In this document: positions 8,454-18,153 of the stretch, one piece after another | Layout: every line of letters starts with the position of its first letter | Numbering within the stretch: the first letter of the stretch is position 1 | Source: Mesonia ostreae | Lineage (GTDB): Bacteria > Bacteroidota > Bacteroidia > Flavobacteriales > Flavobacteriaceae | Assembly: GCF_031845265.1 (NCBI RefSeq) | Contig: NZ_JAVRBG010000009.1 | Location: 109,625-173,624 of the forward strand | Length of the DNA stretch: 64,000 nt | Reading direction: 5' to 3' | Position numbers and translations under genes: made by a program | Notes under the pieces: generated by a model | The model's database searches: none | Told to the model about the DNA's origin: nothing | What the model saw: the letters and a program-made list of their open reading frames with translations, nothing else

Positions 8454-9332
8454 TTAGTCTCTATTTTGTTTTATCCAATCTAAGACCAGCGGAGATAATT
8501 CTTTAACGGAATTTCTGGAAAGTGTAATTCTGCTATGATTGTAATCTTCTAAACTTCCATTTTCTTTGGAACAATAATACAACCGATTTTCTTTATTTTT
8601 AAAAGCATCTAGAAAATCTTCACAGCCTTTTTTGGGAGCAATAAAGTTGTCTCCCTTGGCACAATTGGAAAGAATGGGAATAGTGATGCTAGGCATTTTT
8701 TCCAAATAGTTAAAACCGTCTTCTCCTAAAAAATTACGATTCAAATTCCAACTGAACCATTGCTTTAGAGTGTAATAGGTTTCGCTATTTTCAGTAGAAC
8801 CGACAGATTTGGCCAGAACTTTTCCTAGCAAAGCTGAAAAATACTTTCCCATTAAAATTCTAGTTTTTCCTTTTAGCTTTGTTCCAGCTCCGAAGGCCTG
8901 CACTGCAAACATGCTAATGCTGGTTATATAAGTTTTATAAGCCAGATTTTTAATTAGAAACATCGTTAAGGCAATTCCGCCGCCGCTATGCACGATACAG
9001 TGCAAGCGTTTTAATTTGATGTTATGAATGAGAAAATCAAATGTGGCGTGTATATCATAGATTGCAATTGTTTCTAAATTAAATTTCTTTCCGCTATTAG
9101 AACTTTCTCCGTGATTTCTCCATTCCATCACCCAGCAGGTGAAACCTTTTCTGGTGAGAACGGAAACAATTCCATTGAAAATTTTCCTATTGGAAAAAGC
9201 TCCTTGAATTAAAAGAATATGTTTATTTAAATCCTTTTCTGAATTTAATTTCCAAAGAGCAATCCTAACACCATCTTTTGTCTTTATAGGATAAAGTTTC
9301 TCTTTCAGATTTGTTTTTCTTATTCTAGTCAA
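8454..9332 (-). CDS. Alpha/beta-fold hydrolase
   Basis: 292 residues with the alpha/beta-hydrolase order: LIQGAFSNRKIF (oxyanion region), WVMEWRNHGESS (dienelactone/lipase-like segment), and the nucleophile elbow VHSGGGIAL with Ser in an H-S-G-G context, then ILSNCAKGDNFIAPKKG (acid region) and DYNHSRIT, which supplies the catalytic His. No signal peptide. The fold suggests an esterase or lipase acting on small or lipid esters; the substrate is not inferable. It is preceded by an approximately 100-base gap from the divergently unrelated NTF2-like gene on the same strand. Confidence 0.78.
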   Translation of the reverse strand: MTRIRKTNLKEKLYPIKTKDGVRIALWKLNSEKDLNKHILLIQGAFSNRKIFNGIVSVLTRKGFTCWVMEWRNHGESSNSGKKFNLETIAIYDIHATFDFLIHNIKLKRLHCIVHSGGGIALTMFLIKNLAYKTYITSISMFAVQAFGAGTKLKGKTRILMGKYFSALLGKVLAKSVGSTENSETYYTLKQWFSWNLNRNFLGEDGFNYLEKMPSITIPILSNCAKGDNFIAPKKGCEDFLDAFKNKENRLYYCSKENGSLEDYNHSRITLSRNSVKELSPLVLDWIKQNRD

Positions 9333-9435
9333 GATCTTGCTTTAATTCTCCTTTGTTTTGTGCTTTTCAAAATAAAGTATTTTATATCACAATTTGATTT
9401 TAAATATTAGAAAAGCGTTCATGTTTTGGAGTGTT

Positions 9436-9936
9436 TCATTCTTTCAATTTCGTGTCATGCGCGTAACTCAAACTTCTAGTCAGTTTCCATGCTCCGTTCT
9501 CTAAGAGCCAGAGGTGAGTGAATTTAGCCGAACTCGCAAAACGTTCCTTTTCACTGGCTACCTTCTCATAAAATCTATGTGTAGCAGTTTGAATCGCTCC
9601 GTATAGTTTACTATTTTTATAAAGCGGATAAATTTCTACGCTCTTTTTTACTAATTCCCTTCTAGATTGATACGTATTGGGGCGAGAACATAGGCCATTT
9701 CGTAAATTAGATAAAAACTCTTGCTTGTTTGAAGTTCCGCTTTTGTCATGATAAAATTCGAGGTCTTCACTCATTAATACCTCAAACTGACTTATGTCGC
9801 AAGTATTAAAACCTACATCAAAAAGCAAACTATCTTTTGACATAATGGTTTTATATAAATGAGAGTTTCTCTCCTCTTGTGCAATTAAAAAAAGGGAGGT
9901 CAAACTCAATATCAGTATTAAAATTGATTTGATCAT
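9436..9936 (-). CDS. Secreted NTF2-like (DUF4440-type) protein
   Basis: 166 residues from the ATG at 9936. This start gives a clean signal peptide (MIKSILILILSLTSLFLIAQ, cleavage after Ala-Gln region), whereas the longer open frame upstream to 10065 adds 43 residues of non-conserved character. The mature part has the SnoaL/DUF4440 pattern: an N-terminal helix LLFDVGFNTCDISQFEVLMSEDLEFYHD and C-terminal strands ending WLLENGAWKLTRSLSYAHD. Members are cone-shaped small-ligand binding or enzymatic folds in the periplasm; no activity can be assigned. Confidence 0.75.
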   Translation of the reverse strand: MIKSILILILSLTSLFLIAQEERNSHLYKTIMSKDSLLFDVGFNTCDISQFEVLMSEDLEFYHDKSGTSNKQEFLSNLRNGLCSRPNTYQSRRELVKKSVEIYPLYKNSKLYGAIQTATHRFYEKVASEKERFASSAKFTHLWLLENGAWKLTRSLSYAHDTKLKE

Positions 9937-10238
9937 GGTGTATTGTTTTAAAAAGCATTTAAACAGCGATAAATTACCGTCAACTTTTTCATTAATAGAT
10001 GTTGCATAAAGTTTATTAGAAATAAATTTTTGTAAAGTAAAAGTAGGAAAGTTTAATCCATTCATTCGTGTTTGCTACTTTTTCTTATACTGTTGAGAAA
10101 TATAGGTCTAAAAGTTTTTACTTCAGAAATAATTTTCATTTAATTCAAGAGTATTCTCTCAACAAATTGCTTGATGCAAATCAGTGTTTATGGCTATATT
10201 TGTAAAATAAATGTCAAAGCTTAAAATTGTAAATATTT

Positions 10239-11222
10239 ATGTCCCATATGCTTTTTAATCCATTCCAAGACTTAACTTTTGATGAACATTTCTGTTTTCT
10301 TTCGGGAGTTTTAGCAACAGAAACGATAAGTGTTTTTCCAGAGTGGTTAATGCAACATTTTAAATTGGGCGAGGAGAGAATTGAAATGATGGACAAAACA
10401 AAGTCTTACCAATACGCCGATCTCAAATTGCCATGTTCGCCAAAAGTAAAGCAAGCTTTTGAAGCTTTAGATGTAAAAGTGCGTACGGCTTATAACAAAG
10501 GTTATGAAGGCATGTCCGCCTTAGAAGAAGAGCAGCTTTTTCAATGGACAGGGAGAATGGTGTATGGTTTACTGTATTATGAAATGCTTTACGAAAGAGA
10601 TAGGCTATTGAGACTAGGGAAGGAGTTTCAACTTTCTACACACCTTAAAAAACGCTTTGGTAATTTTCATCTCATGCTACAATCTATTATAGAGCCTGTA
10701 ACTTTTATTGGAAAAAAGCCTTGGAGTATAGCTGTTTTCCCACTTAAATATTCTTCAGATATTTTTAGCTATCGCGACGATGCGATAAGTTTGATGTTCT
10801 CTTTTGGAGTTAATGGCTTCGGATTTATCGCGTGTTTACAAGATAATGGTATTGTGGGAGAGAGTCAAAAAGAGATCCTACATAAAATGGAAGGACACGT
10901 TTTACATCCCGTTCAATTTGAAGAATTATACGCTAGGTTTCATTATTCAGATTATATATTGCAATATAGGCCAGAGCAAAAAATAGAGAATGTTGAAAAT
11001 GGAGTTACGGTAGAGACTATTCCTATTCAACCCATTGCAAATAAACCTATTTTTGGGTTATGGAGCGATGATATATTTGCCCAGTTATTGTCTAACTATT
11101 GGCAAGTTTATGGTATTGAAAGAGAACATATTCTTAGATTTCAGAAGCCACCGCTAAGCTTTTTAGAGCATCCATATTCTAAAGATTTTATTGATCCGGA
11201 ATCTATTGAATTACCTTTCTAA
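10239..11222 (+). CDS. Conserved hypothetical protein, 327 aa
   Basis: Soluble, no signal peptide or membrane segment. It has aromatic-rich stretches such as FNPFQDLTFDEHFCFLSG at the start, a helical middle (LEEEQLFQWTGRMVYGLLYYEML) and a Pro/aromatic C-terminus (PPLSFLEHPYSKDFIDPESIELPF). I do not recognise a domain. An alternative start is Met4 (ATG 10248). It stands alone between the divergent NTF2-like gene and the PA2169-type gene. Codon use and length indicate a real gene. Confidence 0.65.
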   Translation: MSHMLFNPFQDLTFDEHFCFLSGVLATETISVFPEWLMQHFKLGEERIEMMDKTKSYQYADLKLPCSPKVKQAFEALDVKVRTAYNKGYEGMSALEEEQLFQWTGRMVYGLLYYEMLYERDRLLRLGKEFQLSTHLKKRFGNFHLMLQSIIEPVTFIGKKPWSIAVFPLKYSSDIFSYRDDAISLMFSFGVNGFGFIACLQDNGIVGESQKEILHKMEGHVLHPVQFEELYARFHYSDYILQYRPEQKIENVENGVTVETIPIQPIANKPIFGLWSDDIFAQLLSNYWQVYGIEREHILRFQKPPLSFLEHPYSKDFIDPESIELPF

Positions 11223-11381
11223 CTCATTAATTCCCTTATATACGTGGTTTAGGAGGTATTTTAGAAAGGCTTTGCTGTTTCACTACTCTCACTTCTAGAT
11301 GTTAAGCTATTGCTAATTAAGATAATTCTAAGATTGTATCTTACTTCTGTTTGTATATTTAGACAACTTAAAAATTATACG

Positions 11382-11867
11382 ATGAAAACGACCAGAGAAA
11401 AAGCAAAAGAAGATAGCCATAAAAATTTAGTAAATAATCTTCAAGAATTATTAGAAAAAAATTACGATGCAGAAAAGGGTTTTAAAAAAGCCTTAGAAGA
11501 TTCTGATCACGAAAATTTGAAAGAATTTCTAAAATATCAAGCAGTGAAACGTAGCCGATTTGCTACAGAAATTGATAAAATACTTCGTGATTTGGGTGAA
11601 AAGCCGAAAGAAGATGGAAGTGCGCTTGGGACGGCGCATCGCGCTTGGATTGATGTAAAAACTGCATTTACTGGAAAAGATGATGAAGCTATTCTAGAAG
11701 AGTGTATTCGTGGAGACAAAGCAAGTATAGAGGAATATGAAGGGAAGATGAAAACGAATGATTTTCCTGCAGATATCAGCAAAGTTTTAGATAAGCAGCT
11801 CATGGATATTCAGCAGACATTGTCTACAGTTAAATGTTTAGAAAATTTAGAGGAAAATTGGAAATAA
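11382..11867 (+). CDS. PA2169-family four-helix-bundle protein (DUF2383)
   Basis: 161 residues from ATG 11382; the frame is open further upstream to 11310, but the added residues do not fit the family. The sequence is a ferritin-like four-helix bundle: an N-terminal helix NNLQELLEKNYDAEKGFKKA, a second helix ending FLKYQAVKRSRFATEIDKIL, the loop GSALGTAHRAWIDVKTAF, and two more helices with EECIRGDKASIEEYE. Family members are stress-induced proteins of unknown activity with a diiron-like arrangement of Glu/His. Its setting near catalase, CsbD and DUF421 fits a stress role. Confidence 0.82.
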   Translation: MKTTREKAKEDSHKNLVNNLQELLEKNYDAEKGFKKALEDSDHENLKEFLKYQAVKRSRFATEIDKILRDLGEKPKEDGSALGTAHRAWIDVKTAFTGKDDEAILEECIRGDKASIEEYEGKMKTNDFPADISKVLDKQLMDIQQTLSTVKCLENLEENWK

Positions 11868-12070
11868 TTTTAGTTCTAAATTAAACTACGTGCAAACTTC
11901 TAAGTAGTACTTTTAAAGTTTGAAAATTAATTACTAAAAATTCAGAAATGAGAATGCATTTTATAGCGTTTTTTATTTCTGAATTTTTTTATAGAACAAA
12001 GAATTGATTTTACCAGATAAGAAAGAGATAAAACAAATAGAATTCAATTTTTCAGAATTAACAATTTGCG

Positions 12071-12229
12071 TATCCGCTTTCATTCTTAAAACTAGTTGTT
12101 ATCACCTTTAGCCTTCCGACTATTGCTCAAGACAAGCTTTAGTCGAAAGGTTAAACAAGTGAGCAGCTCAACTCCGCTCGATGTGACAATTAATACTACT
12201 ATTTGATTACAGTGGACGCTACGTGGATA
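12071..12229 (-). repeat. MITE-like intergenic element, copy 2 (inverted)
   Basis: 159 bp, reverse complement of the element at 1606-1761. Left end TATCCGCTTTCATTC, right end reverse-complements to TATCCACGTAGCG. The central stem CTTTAGTCGAAAGG region and the AACTCCGCTCGATGTGACA end correspond base by base to copy 1 with scattered substitutions. It lies between the PA2169-type gene and catalase, about 165 bp upstream of the katE start; the rest of that 528-bp intergenic region holds no gene. Confidence 0.8.
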
Positions 12230-12395
12230 TGTATTTAAGAATCAATCTTAGTTTAATGGAATGTTACGTCAACACAATATTCCATTTCACAAAAAAAATA
12301 ACCAAAAACGTCAATTTTAATTCTAAACCCTTACCAAGATAAAAATCTTTTAGTTAACTTGGGGTACTACTTATTAACGAACAAAATTTTAAGTT

Positions 12396-14543
12396 ATGGC
12401 GAATGAATCAAAAGAAAATAACGAGAAAAATTCAAATCAGAAGATAGATGATTTAAAAAAAAATGAAAAGAATTCAGCAGGAAAAGTATTCACCACAAAT
12501 CAAGGATTAAAAGTTAATGATACCAATAATTCATTAAAAGCAGGCGAACGAGGTTCCACTTTGCTGGAAGATTTCTTGTTGAGAGAAAAAATTACTCATT
12601 TTGATCATGAAAGAATACCAGAGCGTATTGTTCATGCAAGAGGTAGTGCTGCTCACGGTTATTTTGAATTGTATGAGAGCATTGGTCAATATAGTAAGGC
12701 AGGTATATTTAATGACACCAACCGCAGGACACCAGTTTTTACAAGGTTTTCTACGGTAGCAGGTTCTAAAGGATCTGCAGATTTGGCGAGAGATGTTCGG
12801 GGTTTTGCAGTTAAATTTTATACAGAGGAAGGTACTTGGGATTTGGTAGGTAATAATATGCCTATATTCTTTATTCAAGACGCGATGAAGTTTCCAGATT
12901 TAGTACATTCGGTTAAACCTGAACCTAAAAATGAAATTCCTCAGGCCGCTTCTGCTCATGATACTTTCTATGATTTTGTTTCTCGCGCCACAGAAACTCT
13001 TCACAATCAAATTTGGGTAATGAGTGATAGAGCGATTCCAAGAAGCTTTAGAATGATGGAAGGTTTTGGAATTCATTCCTTTAAATTAATTAATGATCAG
13101 GGAGAAGCTCACTTCGTAAAATTTCATTGGAAACCTAAATTAGGCGTACATTCCGTTACTTGGGACGAGGCGGTAAAAATTAATGGTGCCGACTCAGATT
13201 TTCATAGACGCGATTTATGGGAAGCTATTGATGAAGGCCATTATCCAGAATGGGAATTAGGAATTCAAGTAGTGCCAGAAGAAGATGAACATAAATTTGA
13301 TTTTGATTTATTGGATCCAACCAAACTAATACCAGAAGAATTAGTTCCTGTTCAGATTATTGGAAAAATGGTATTGAATAAAAATCCAGAAAATTTCTTT
13401 GCTGAAACGGAACAAGTAGCTTTTTTACCAGGACATATTGTCCCGGGAATAGATTTTACCAACGACCCCTTACTTCAAGGACGTTTATTTTCATATAGAG
13501 ATACTCAACTTTCTAGATTGGGAGGACCTAACTTTCATCAAATACCAATTAATCGTCCTGTAGGAGTAACTCATAATAATCAGCGTGATGGACATATGCA
13601 AATGGATATTCCAAAGGATCCTACGGCATACTTTCCAAATTCTTTAAACGGGGGTTGTCCACATATGGCTAAAATGGCTGAAGGAGCGTTTCATTCTCAC
13701 GAAGAACGTGTAGATGCGAAAAAGGTAAGAACAAGAAGCGAAAGTTTTAGTGATCATTTTTCACAACCCGCTTTATTTTATAGAAGCTTATCAGATTGGG
13801 AAAAAGAACACGTAGCAGATGCATATACTTTTGAGCTTGGTAAATGTAACCACGTACATATTAAAGAACGTATGCTATGGTTAATTTCTAAAATTGATGA
13901 AAACTTAGCCGAAAAAGTTGCAGAAGGATTAGGTTTAGATATTCCAAATGATATTGAAAAACCCATCAATCAAGCTATTGGTGCAGATGCAGATGTAGAA
14001 AAGCATCAACCGCCAGAGAAGAAGAATTATTTAGATAAAGATTTCGCTTTAAGTCAAGCGAATACGAAATTTGAAAGTATTGCTACTAGAAAAATCGCAG
14101 TTCTTGTAGCGGAAGGATTTTGTATGAAAGATTTCAGAAATATGAAAGATGCTCTTGAAAAAGAAGGCGCAGCGGTAAAAATTATTGCTCCTCATGGAGG
14201 AAGTGTTTTTTGCGATGAGAAAATGAAGCATGAAGTAGATGCTGCAATAATGACTACAGAAAGCGTATTGTATGACGCCGTTTATATTCCTGGAGGAAAA
14301 GAATCTGTCGAGAAATTAGGAGAGAAATCTAAATTTCACAAGTTTATAAATGAGGCATTTAAGCACTGTAAAGCTATCGCTGTAGATAATGAAGGTGAAC
14401 ACATATTGGATGAAACTTTCGTTTCTAAGCATAAAGAAGACAAAGCCATTTTCATCAATGCAAAGCCAGAGTTATTTATAGAAGCTATTAAAAAACACCG
14501 TAATTGGGATAGAATGGATATTGCAGAGAGCGTTCCTGCTTAA
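12396..14543 (+). CDS. katE: Large-subunit monofunctional haem catalase
   Basis: 715 residues, the length of clade-2 catalases (HPII type). The catalytic His80 is in RIVHARGSAAHG; the substrate-channel segment FTRFSTVAGSKGSADLARD follows; the proximal haem ligand Tyr367 is in RLFSYRDTQLSRLGGPN. After the helical domain, residues about 565-700 form the C-terminal flavodoxin/DJ-1-like domain (KIAVLVAEGFCMKD, VYIPGGKESVEKL), in which the nucleophilic Cys position reads AVDNEGE, so that domain is structural. The enzyme disproportionates H2O2 in the cytoplasm. Monocistronic, with its own terminator; an AraC regulator is convergent downstream. Confidence 0.97.
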   Translation: MANESKENNEKNSNQKIDDLKKNEKNSAGKVFTTNQGLKVNDTNNSLKAGERGSTLLEDFLLREKITHFDHERIPERIVHARGSAAHGYFELYESIGQYSKAGIFNDTNRRTPVFTRFSTVAGSKGSADLARDVRGFAVKFYTEEGTWDLVGNNMPIFFIQDAMKFPDLVHSVKPEPKNEIPQAASAHDTFYDFVSRATETLHNQIWVMSDRAIPRSFRMMEGFGIHSFKLINDQGEAHFVKFHWKPKLGVHSVTWDEAVKINGADSDFHRRDLWEAIDEGHYPEWELGIQVVPEEDEHKFDFDLLDPTKLIPEELVPVQIIGKMVLNKNPENFFAETEQVAFLPGHIVPGIDFTNDPLLQGRLFSYRDTQLSRLGGPNFHQIPINRPVGVTHNNQRDGHMQMDIPKDPTAYFPNSLNGGCPHMAKMAEGAFHSHEERVDAKKVRTRSESFSDHFSQPALFYRSLSDWEKEHVADAYTFELGKCNHVHIKERMLWLISKIDENLAEKVAEGLGLDIPNDIEKPINQAIGADADVEKHQPPEKKNYLDKDFALSQANTKFESIATRKIAVLVAEGFCMKDFRNMKDALEKEGAAVKIIAPHGGSVFCDEKMKHEVDAAIMTTESVLYDAVYIPGGKESVEKLGEKSKFHKFINEAFKHCKAIAVDNEGEHILDETFVSKHKEDKAIFINAKPELFIEAIKKHRNWDRMDIAESVPA

Positions 14544-14581
14544 ATCTAAAGAAATCTATAAATCTATATTCAAATATGCAT

Positions 14582-14615
14582 AAAGGCGAAGCTTTAAAGC
14601 TTCGCCTTTTTTTTT
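14582..14615 (+). terminator. Rho-independent terminator of katE
   Basis: AAAGGCGAAGC and GCTTCGCCTTT form an 11-bp stem with a TTTAAA-centred loop, followed by nine T. Strong and nearly symmetrical, so it can also serve the convergent AraC gene. Confidence 0.9.
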
Positions 14616-14690
14616 GTAATAAATTCAAGCTTGAAGAAGTAAGAAATTTGGTGTCAAATACTTCGTCAAGTAATATTTATAAAACTGAAA

Positions 14691-15701
14691 TTAAAATTTA
14701 TTCTGGTACGCTGAAGGAAGAATTCCGAAGTGATTTTTAAAAGTCTTAGAGAAGTAACTTTTGCTAGAGATTCCTACAGCTTCAGAAACTTGACCTAGGG
14801 AATAATCCTTAGTTTTGAGTAGAATAGAAGCCTTAAGCATACGCTGATTCATAACATATTGATTTACAGTTATACCAAATTTAAATTTAAATCCTGTTTG
14901 TAACTTATTGGGGTTTAAACCACTTTTACGTGCCAAATTCTCTACTTTTAAATCTTTGCTTAGATCTTGAGCAATAAATTCGGCTATTTCTGATATTTGA
15001 TGTAATTCACTTTGTCTTAATATGGATTTATCTTGGTCAGATTTTAAATCATCTTGAAATAGAGCAATCTGTTTAATAAATATTTCTAAAGCCTTAGCTT
15101 CTAAAAATAATTTACGCAGCATCATTTCATTTTCATGTTCATGTAATGATGAGATTAGCTGCTCAAAGGCTATGCTATAAAAACCTTTATGATAAAAAGC
15201 ACGGGTAGCTAGTGAGTCGTAAAATAAAGATTTAAGATCATTGTCTAATTGAGAAACTTCACATTTTAAATCAGAGAAAAATTTTGTTCTATCAATTTCA
15301 AGACTTACTACGTAAATATCTTCATTTGCCTCAAATTTTAAAATATGTCCTTCTTTACCTTTACTTGCAATAATCGCACATTCAAATTTATGAAGAAGAT
15401 GGGTAGTTTCATCATTTAAAAAGTAATGTTTTAATTCTCCTTGTGCGGTATAAAGATACTTAACAGGATGAATTTCGCTTTTGGTAAATCTAATTTCAAC
15501 TTCTTCCAGAAACATGCAATCATAAATAATGATGCCAAGACCATTACTAAAATTGATTCCTCTTATAGAACCTTCACCTATAGATTTAGGTATTTCTAAA
15601 GAAGTTTCCTCGCATTTTTCCGAATAATTTGTATTAAAAGAAGTTGCCAATTCCCTAATAACCTCTCGAAATGGTAAGGATTTCACTTGGATTTTTTTCA
15701 T
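14691..15701 (-). CDS. AraC-family transcriptional regulator
   Basis: 336 residues. The C-terminal 100 residues hold both AraC helix-turn-helix units: AEFIAQDLSKDLKVENLARKSGLNPNKLQ and the second, VSEAVGISSKSYFSKTFKNHFGILPSAYQ. The N-terminal 220 residues are an effector or oligomerisation region without a recognised cupin motif (GLGIIIYDCMFLEEVEIRF). Bacteroidetes regulators of this shape (PchR-like) often control iron uptake or stress genes; here the target is unknown, though katE is the convergent neighbour and DUF421/CsbD lie on the other side. Confidence 0.88.
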   Translation of the reverse strand: MKKIQVKSLPFREVIRELATSFNTNYSEKCEETSLEIPKSIGEGSIRGINFSNGLGIIIYDCMFLEEVEIRFTKSEIHPVKYLYTAQGELKHYFLNDETTHLLHKFECAIIASKGKEGHILKFEANEDIYVVSLEIDRTKFFSDLKCEVSQLDNDLKSLFYDSLATRAFYHKGFYSIAFEQLISSLHEHENEMMLRKLFLEAKALEIFIKQIALFQDDLKSDQDKSILRQSELHQISEIAEFIAQDLSKDLKVENLARKSGLNPNKLQTGFKFKFGITVNQYVMNQRMLKASILLKTKDYSLGQVSEAVGISSKSYFSKTFKNHFGILPSAYQNKF

Positions 15702-15775
15702 CGATAAAGCCTAGAAGGTATTTTTATCATTTTACATTTTAAATTGAATCAGCATTAAAAAATTGTATTTATAAA

Positions 15776-15919
15776 TTAATCCCAACCAGCCATTGTACGT
15801 AATCGCTGTATATTTGCTCTCTTTTCTTTAGCTTCCTTTTCTTCTTTAATATGTTGATACAAATACACTCCTACAAATCCTACTGGGATGGATAGAAGCA
15901 AATAAGCGAACTGTCTCAT
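15776..15919 (-). CDS. Small single-pass membrane protein, 47 aa
   Basis: The start at ATG 15919 gives MRQFAYLLLSIPVGFVGVYL, one membrane helix, then a charged helix KEEKEAKEKR and the C-terminus RLRTMAGWD. A longer frame reaches 15991 but adds a non-membrane leader that would bury the helix. I do not recognise a family. Its charged cytoplasmic tail and conserved-looking Trp-Asp end argue for a real gene. Confidence 0.5.
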   Translation of the reverse strand: MRQFAYLLLSIPVGFVGVYLYQHIKEEKEAKEKRANIQRLRTMAGWD

Positions 15920-16099
15920 GAATATTTTATTTCCGAACAAAAATAACGATTTAGTTAGATTTTCGCTCCAAAATTGAATCTTTTTTAACACACTTATTTT
16001 TGCTTACATCTAACGATAAAAATTTATCTTTTTATTATTTTTGAGGTAGTTTTAATTACTTAATATTGAAAAGATGTTTTTAATCATTTAATTTAAATT

Positions 16100-16636
16100 A
16101 TGGAGAATTGGATATATGCCTCGTTGCCTACTATTTTAAAAGTTTTTGCTACGATTTTTTTAATATTTACTATCATTATTGTAATTACTCGCATTTCGGG
16201 ACTTAGAACATTTGCTAAAATGTCTAGTTTTGATTTTGCTTCTACCATCGCAATAGGTTCTATTTTAGCCTCTGTAGTGATGAATACCAATCAAAGTATT
16301 CTTAAAGGAGGATTGGCGCTGGCCGGAATTATTCTATTTCAAACTATTTTCTCTTTATGTGTAAGAAAGTCGAATGCATTTCAAAAACTTTTCACTAATG
16401 CACCGTTGATGTTAATGTACCAAGGTGAGATTTTGAAAGAAAATCTAAAAAAAGCTAATGTGGGAGAAGGAGATTTAATTGCGAAGTTAAGAGAGGCAAA
16501 TGTAATTGAATTTAGTGAGGTACTCGCTGTAGTTTTGGAATCTACAGGAGATATGTCGGTGCTGCATTCTTCAGATAAATCTGCTTTACAAGATAAAATT
16601 TTACATGGAGTGGAAGGAATTCCAAAAGAATTTTAG
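16100..16636 (+). CDS. DUF421 (YetF-like) membrane protein
   Basis: 178 residues: three N-terminal membrane helices (about 10-30, 44-62 and 70-87) containing RISGLRTFAKMSSFDFASTIAIGS, the diagnostic DUF421 segment (R..G.R...K.S..D....I..GS), followed by the small cytoplasmic domain beginning LMLMYQGEILKENLKKANVGEGDLIAKLR. YetF-type proteins are associated with spore or envelope and general stress responses in Bacillus; role here unknown. It stands alone, followed by a 267-base gap. Confidence 0.85.
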   Translation: MENWIYASLPTILKVFATIFLIFTIIIVITRISGLRTFAKMSSFDFASTIAIGSILASVVMNTNQSILKGGLALAGIILFQTIFSLCVRKSNAFQKLFTNAPLMLMYQGEILKENLKKANVGEGDLIAKLREANVIEFSEVLAVVLESTGDMSVLHSSDKSALQDKILHGVEGIPKEF

Positions 16637-16903
16637 ATAAATCTGGAAGTAGTTTAGTGCAATTACTCTATTTCACAACCTCTATACATAAGGTGTAATA
16701 TTTTTTTAAATAAAGAATTATATGTCACTACAAGAGTGGAATGTAGGGAACTATTGTTTTGACTTTTTAATTTAATGAATTTTCTCGAAAAAGATATATA
16801 TCATAAATTAAGATATATTTAAAGATTTTATAAGTTTTCCTTGGGAGAGCACTATCAGTTTTTTCATTAAATTTACACTTTAACAATTAAAAACTTAACT
16901 ATT

Positions 16904-17089
16904 ATGAACGAGCAAGAATTTAAAGGTAAATGGAACCAAGCAAAAGGAAAAATGAAGCAACAATATGCAGATTTGACCGATGATGATTTGAAGTACACAG
17001 AAGGTAAGTCTGATGAACTTCTTGGAAGACTTCAAGAGAAAACAGGTAGAACTAAGGAAGAATTAAAGAATGAAATCGATAAGTATTAG
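16904..17089 (+). CDS. CsbD-family stress protein
   Basis: 61 residues. The CsbD pattern is complete: N-terminal FKGKWNQAKGKMKQQYADLTDDDL, then YTEGKSDELLGRLQEKTGRTKEE. CsbD proteins (E. coli YjbJ type) are small, hydrophilic, highly induced stress proteins of unknown mechanism. It has its own terminator and follows a 267-base upstream region, consistent with independent strong regulation. Confidence 0.93.
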   Translation: MNEQEFKGKWNQAKGKMKQQYADLTDDDLKYTEGKSDELLGRLQEKTGRTKEELKNEIDKY

Positions 17090-17118
17090 TTTCTAGAAAC
17101 CATATACTAAATGAGTAG

Positions 17119-17147
17119 AAAGCCGCATTAATATGCGGCTTTTTTTA
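17119..17147 (+). terminator. Rho-independent terminator of the CsbD gene
   Basis: AAAGCCGCAT / ATGCGGCTTT stem with a short TAAT loop and a seven-T tail. Confidence 0.9.
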
Positions 17148-17323
17148 TACCTAATTTTCTACTAAATTATGACTTTTTTGTCATCAACTTTTATGACAGA
17201 ATTCTGATTTCATTTAAGGGTTTATTGTATAGAATTAATTATTATCTGGAATTTGTTATCATTTTATGATGCGTTAGATTTATATTTATATGATTGAAGA
17301 ATAAAAAACTAATACAATAAACC

Positions 17324-17776
17324 ATGGAGGTGGAGTTTACAGATTTCATTTTAAAGTCCGGGGCAGCAATCGCAGCAAGTCTTTGCATTGGTTTGGAACG
17401 TCAGATTAAAGGTAAGCCTGCTGGACTCAAGACGAATATATTGGTAGCCTTAGGAGCAACCATATTTGTGATCATATCTAATCTCTATATCACCAGTTCA
17501 AATGCAGTTCCCACACGTGTTATAGGTCAGATTATAGTAGGGGTGGGATTTCTTGGCGCTGGTGTGATTTTAAAACAACAAAGCTCAGAGAAGGTTTGGG
17601 GTTTGGCCACTGCAGCGACCATTTGGTGTAGCGCCGCAGCGGGTTGTCTAGCTGGTTTAGGTATTTATAATGTACTCGCTGGGTTTTCGATTATGGTAGT
17701 CCTAATTAATTTGATTTTTGGTTACTTCGGAAAAAAATTAAATAAAGATTCATCTGATTTTTTAAATGATGTATAG
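17324..17776 (+). CDS. MgtC/SapB-family membrane protein
   Basis: 150 residues, almost wholly hydrophobic. The family signature is seen as LCIGLERQIKGKPAGLKTNILVALGA followed by RVIGQIIVGVGFLGAGVIL and GLATAATIWCSAAAGCLAGLG. MgtC proteins modulate Mg2+ homeostasis, membrane potential or acid survival, often by binding ATP synthase. This is the short form without the C-terminal ACT-like domain. Monocistronic between the CsbD gene and a 300-base gap. Confidence 0.9.
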   Translation: MEVEFTDFILKSGAAIAASLCIGLERQIKGKPAGLKTNILVALGATIFVIISNLYITSSNAVPTRVIGQIIVGVGFLGAGVILKQQSSEKVWGLATAATIWCSAAAGCLAGLGIYNVLAGFSIMVVLINLIFGYFGKKLNKDSSDFLNDV

Positions 17777-18080
17777 TGGTTATTCATCTACTGAATAAAA
17801 TGTACCTACTTCTGCCAAGTGTCAAATCCTATTCATTTAGAGTTCTCATTTCTTGTGCCTTGGACAGATGTAAAATCTTTTTTAAGCGGAAGCGGTGTAA
17901 TTTGGCGTCAACTTTCAAATTTGTTTAGAGAAACGTAAACTAACTTTAGAAAGGAAGTTGGATATACAAACTTATACGTCTTAAACATATGTTCTACAAG
18001 GTAAATATCAATTTTTGAAATCATAATTAGTTGTATTTAACACTATTGGCATTAATCATAGCTCGAAAGAACTGTAAATT
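17777..18080. other. Intergenic region, nothing recognised
   Basis: No open frame of coding character and no strong hairpin. The right end leads into the promoter at 18081-18110. Confidence 0.5.
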
Positions 18081-18110
18081 TTGTAGTGTGAATCAAACAA
18101 AGTATTTTTG
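18081..18110 (+). promoter_or_regulatory. Bacteroidetes-type promoter upstream of the CysQ-like gene
   Basis: TTG at 18081-18083, a 19-base spacer, then TATTTTTG at 18103-18110, an exact match to TTG-N19-TAnnTTTG. The gene starts 44 bases further on. Confidence 0.7.
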
Positions 18111-18153
18111 TCATAAAGTATAAATTGAAAGAACTTAAAATAGAAATATCTGT

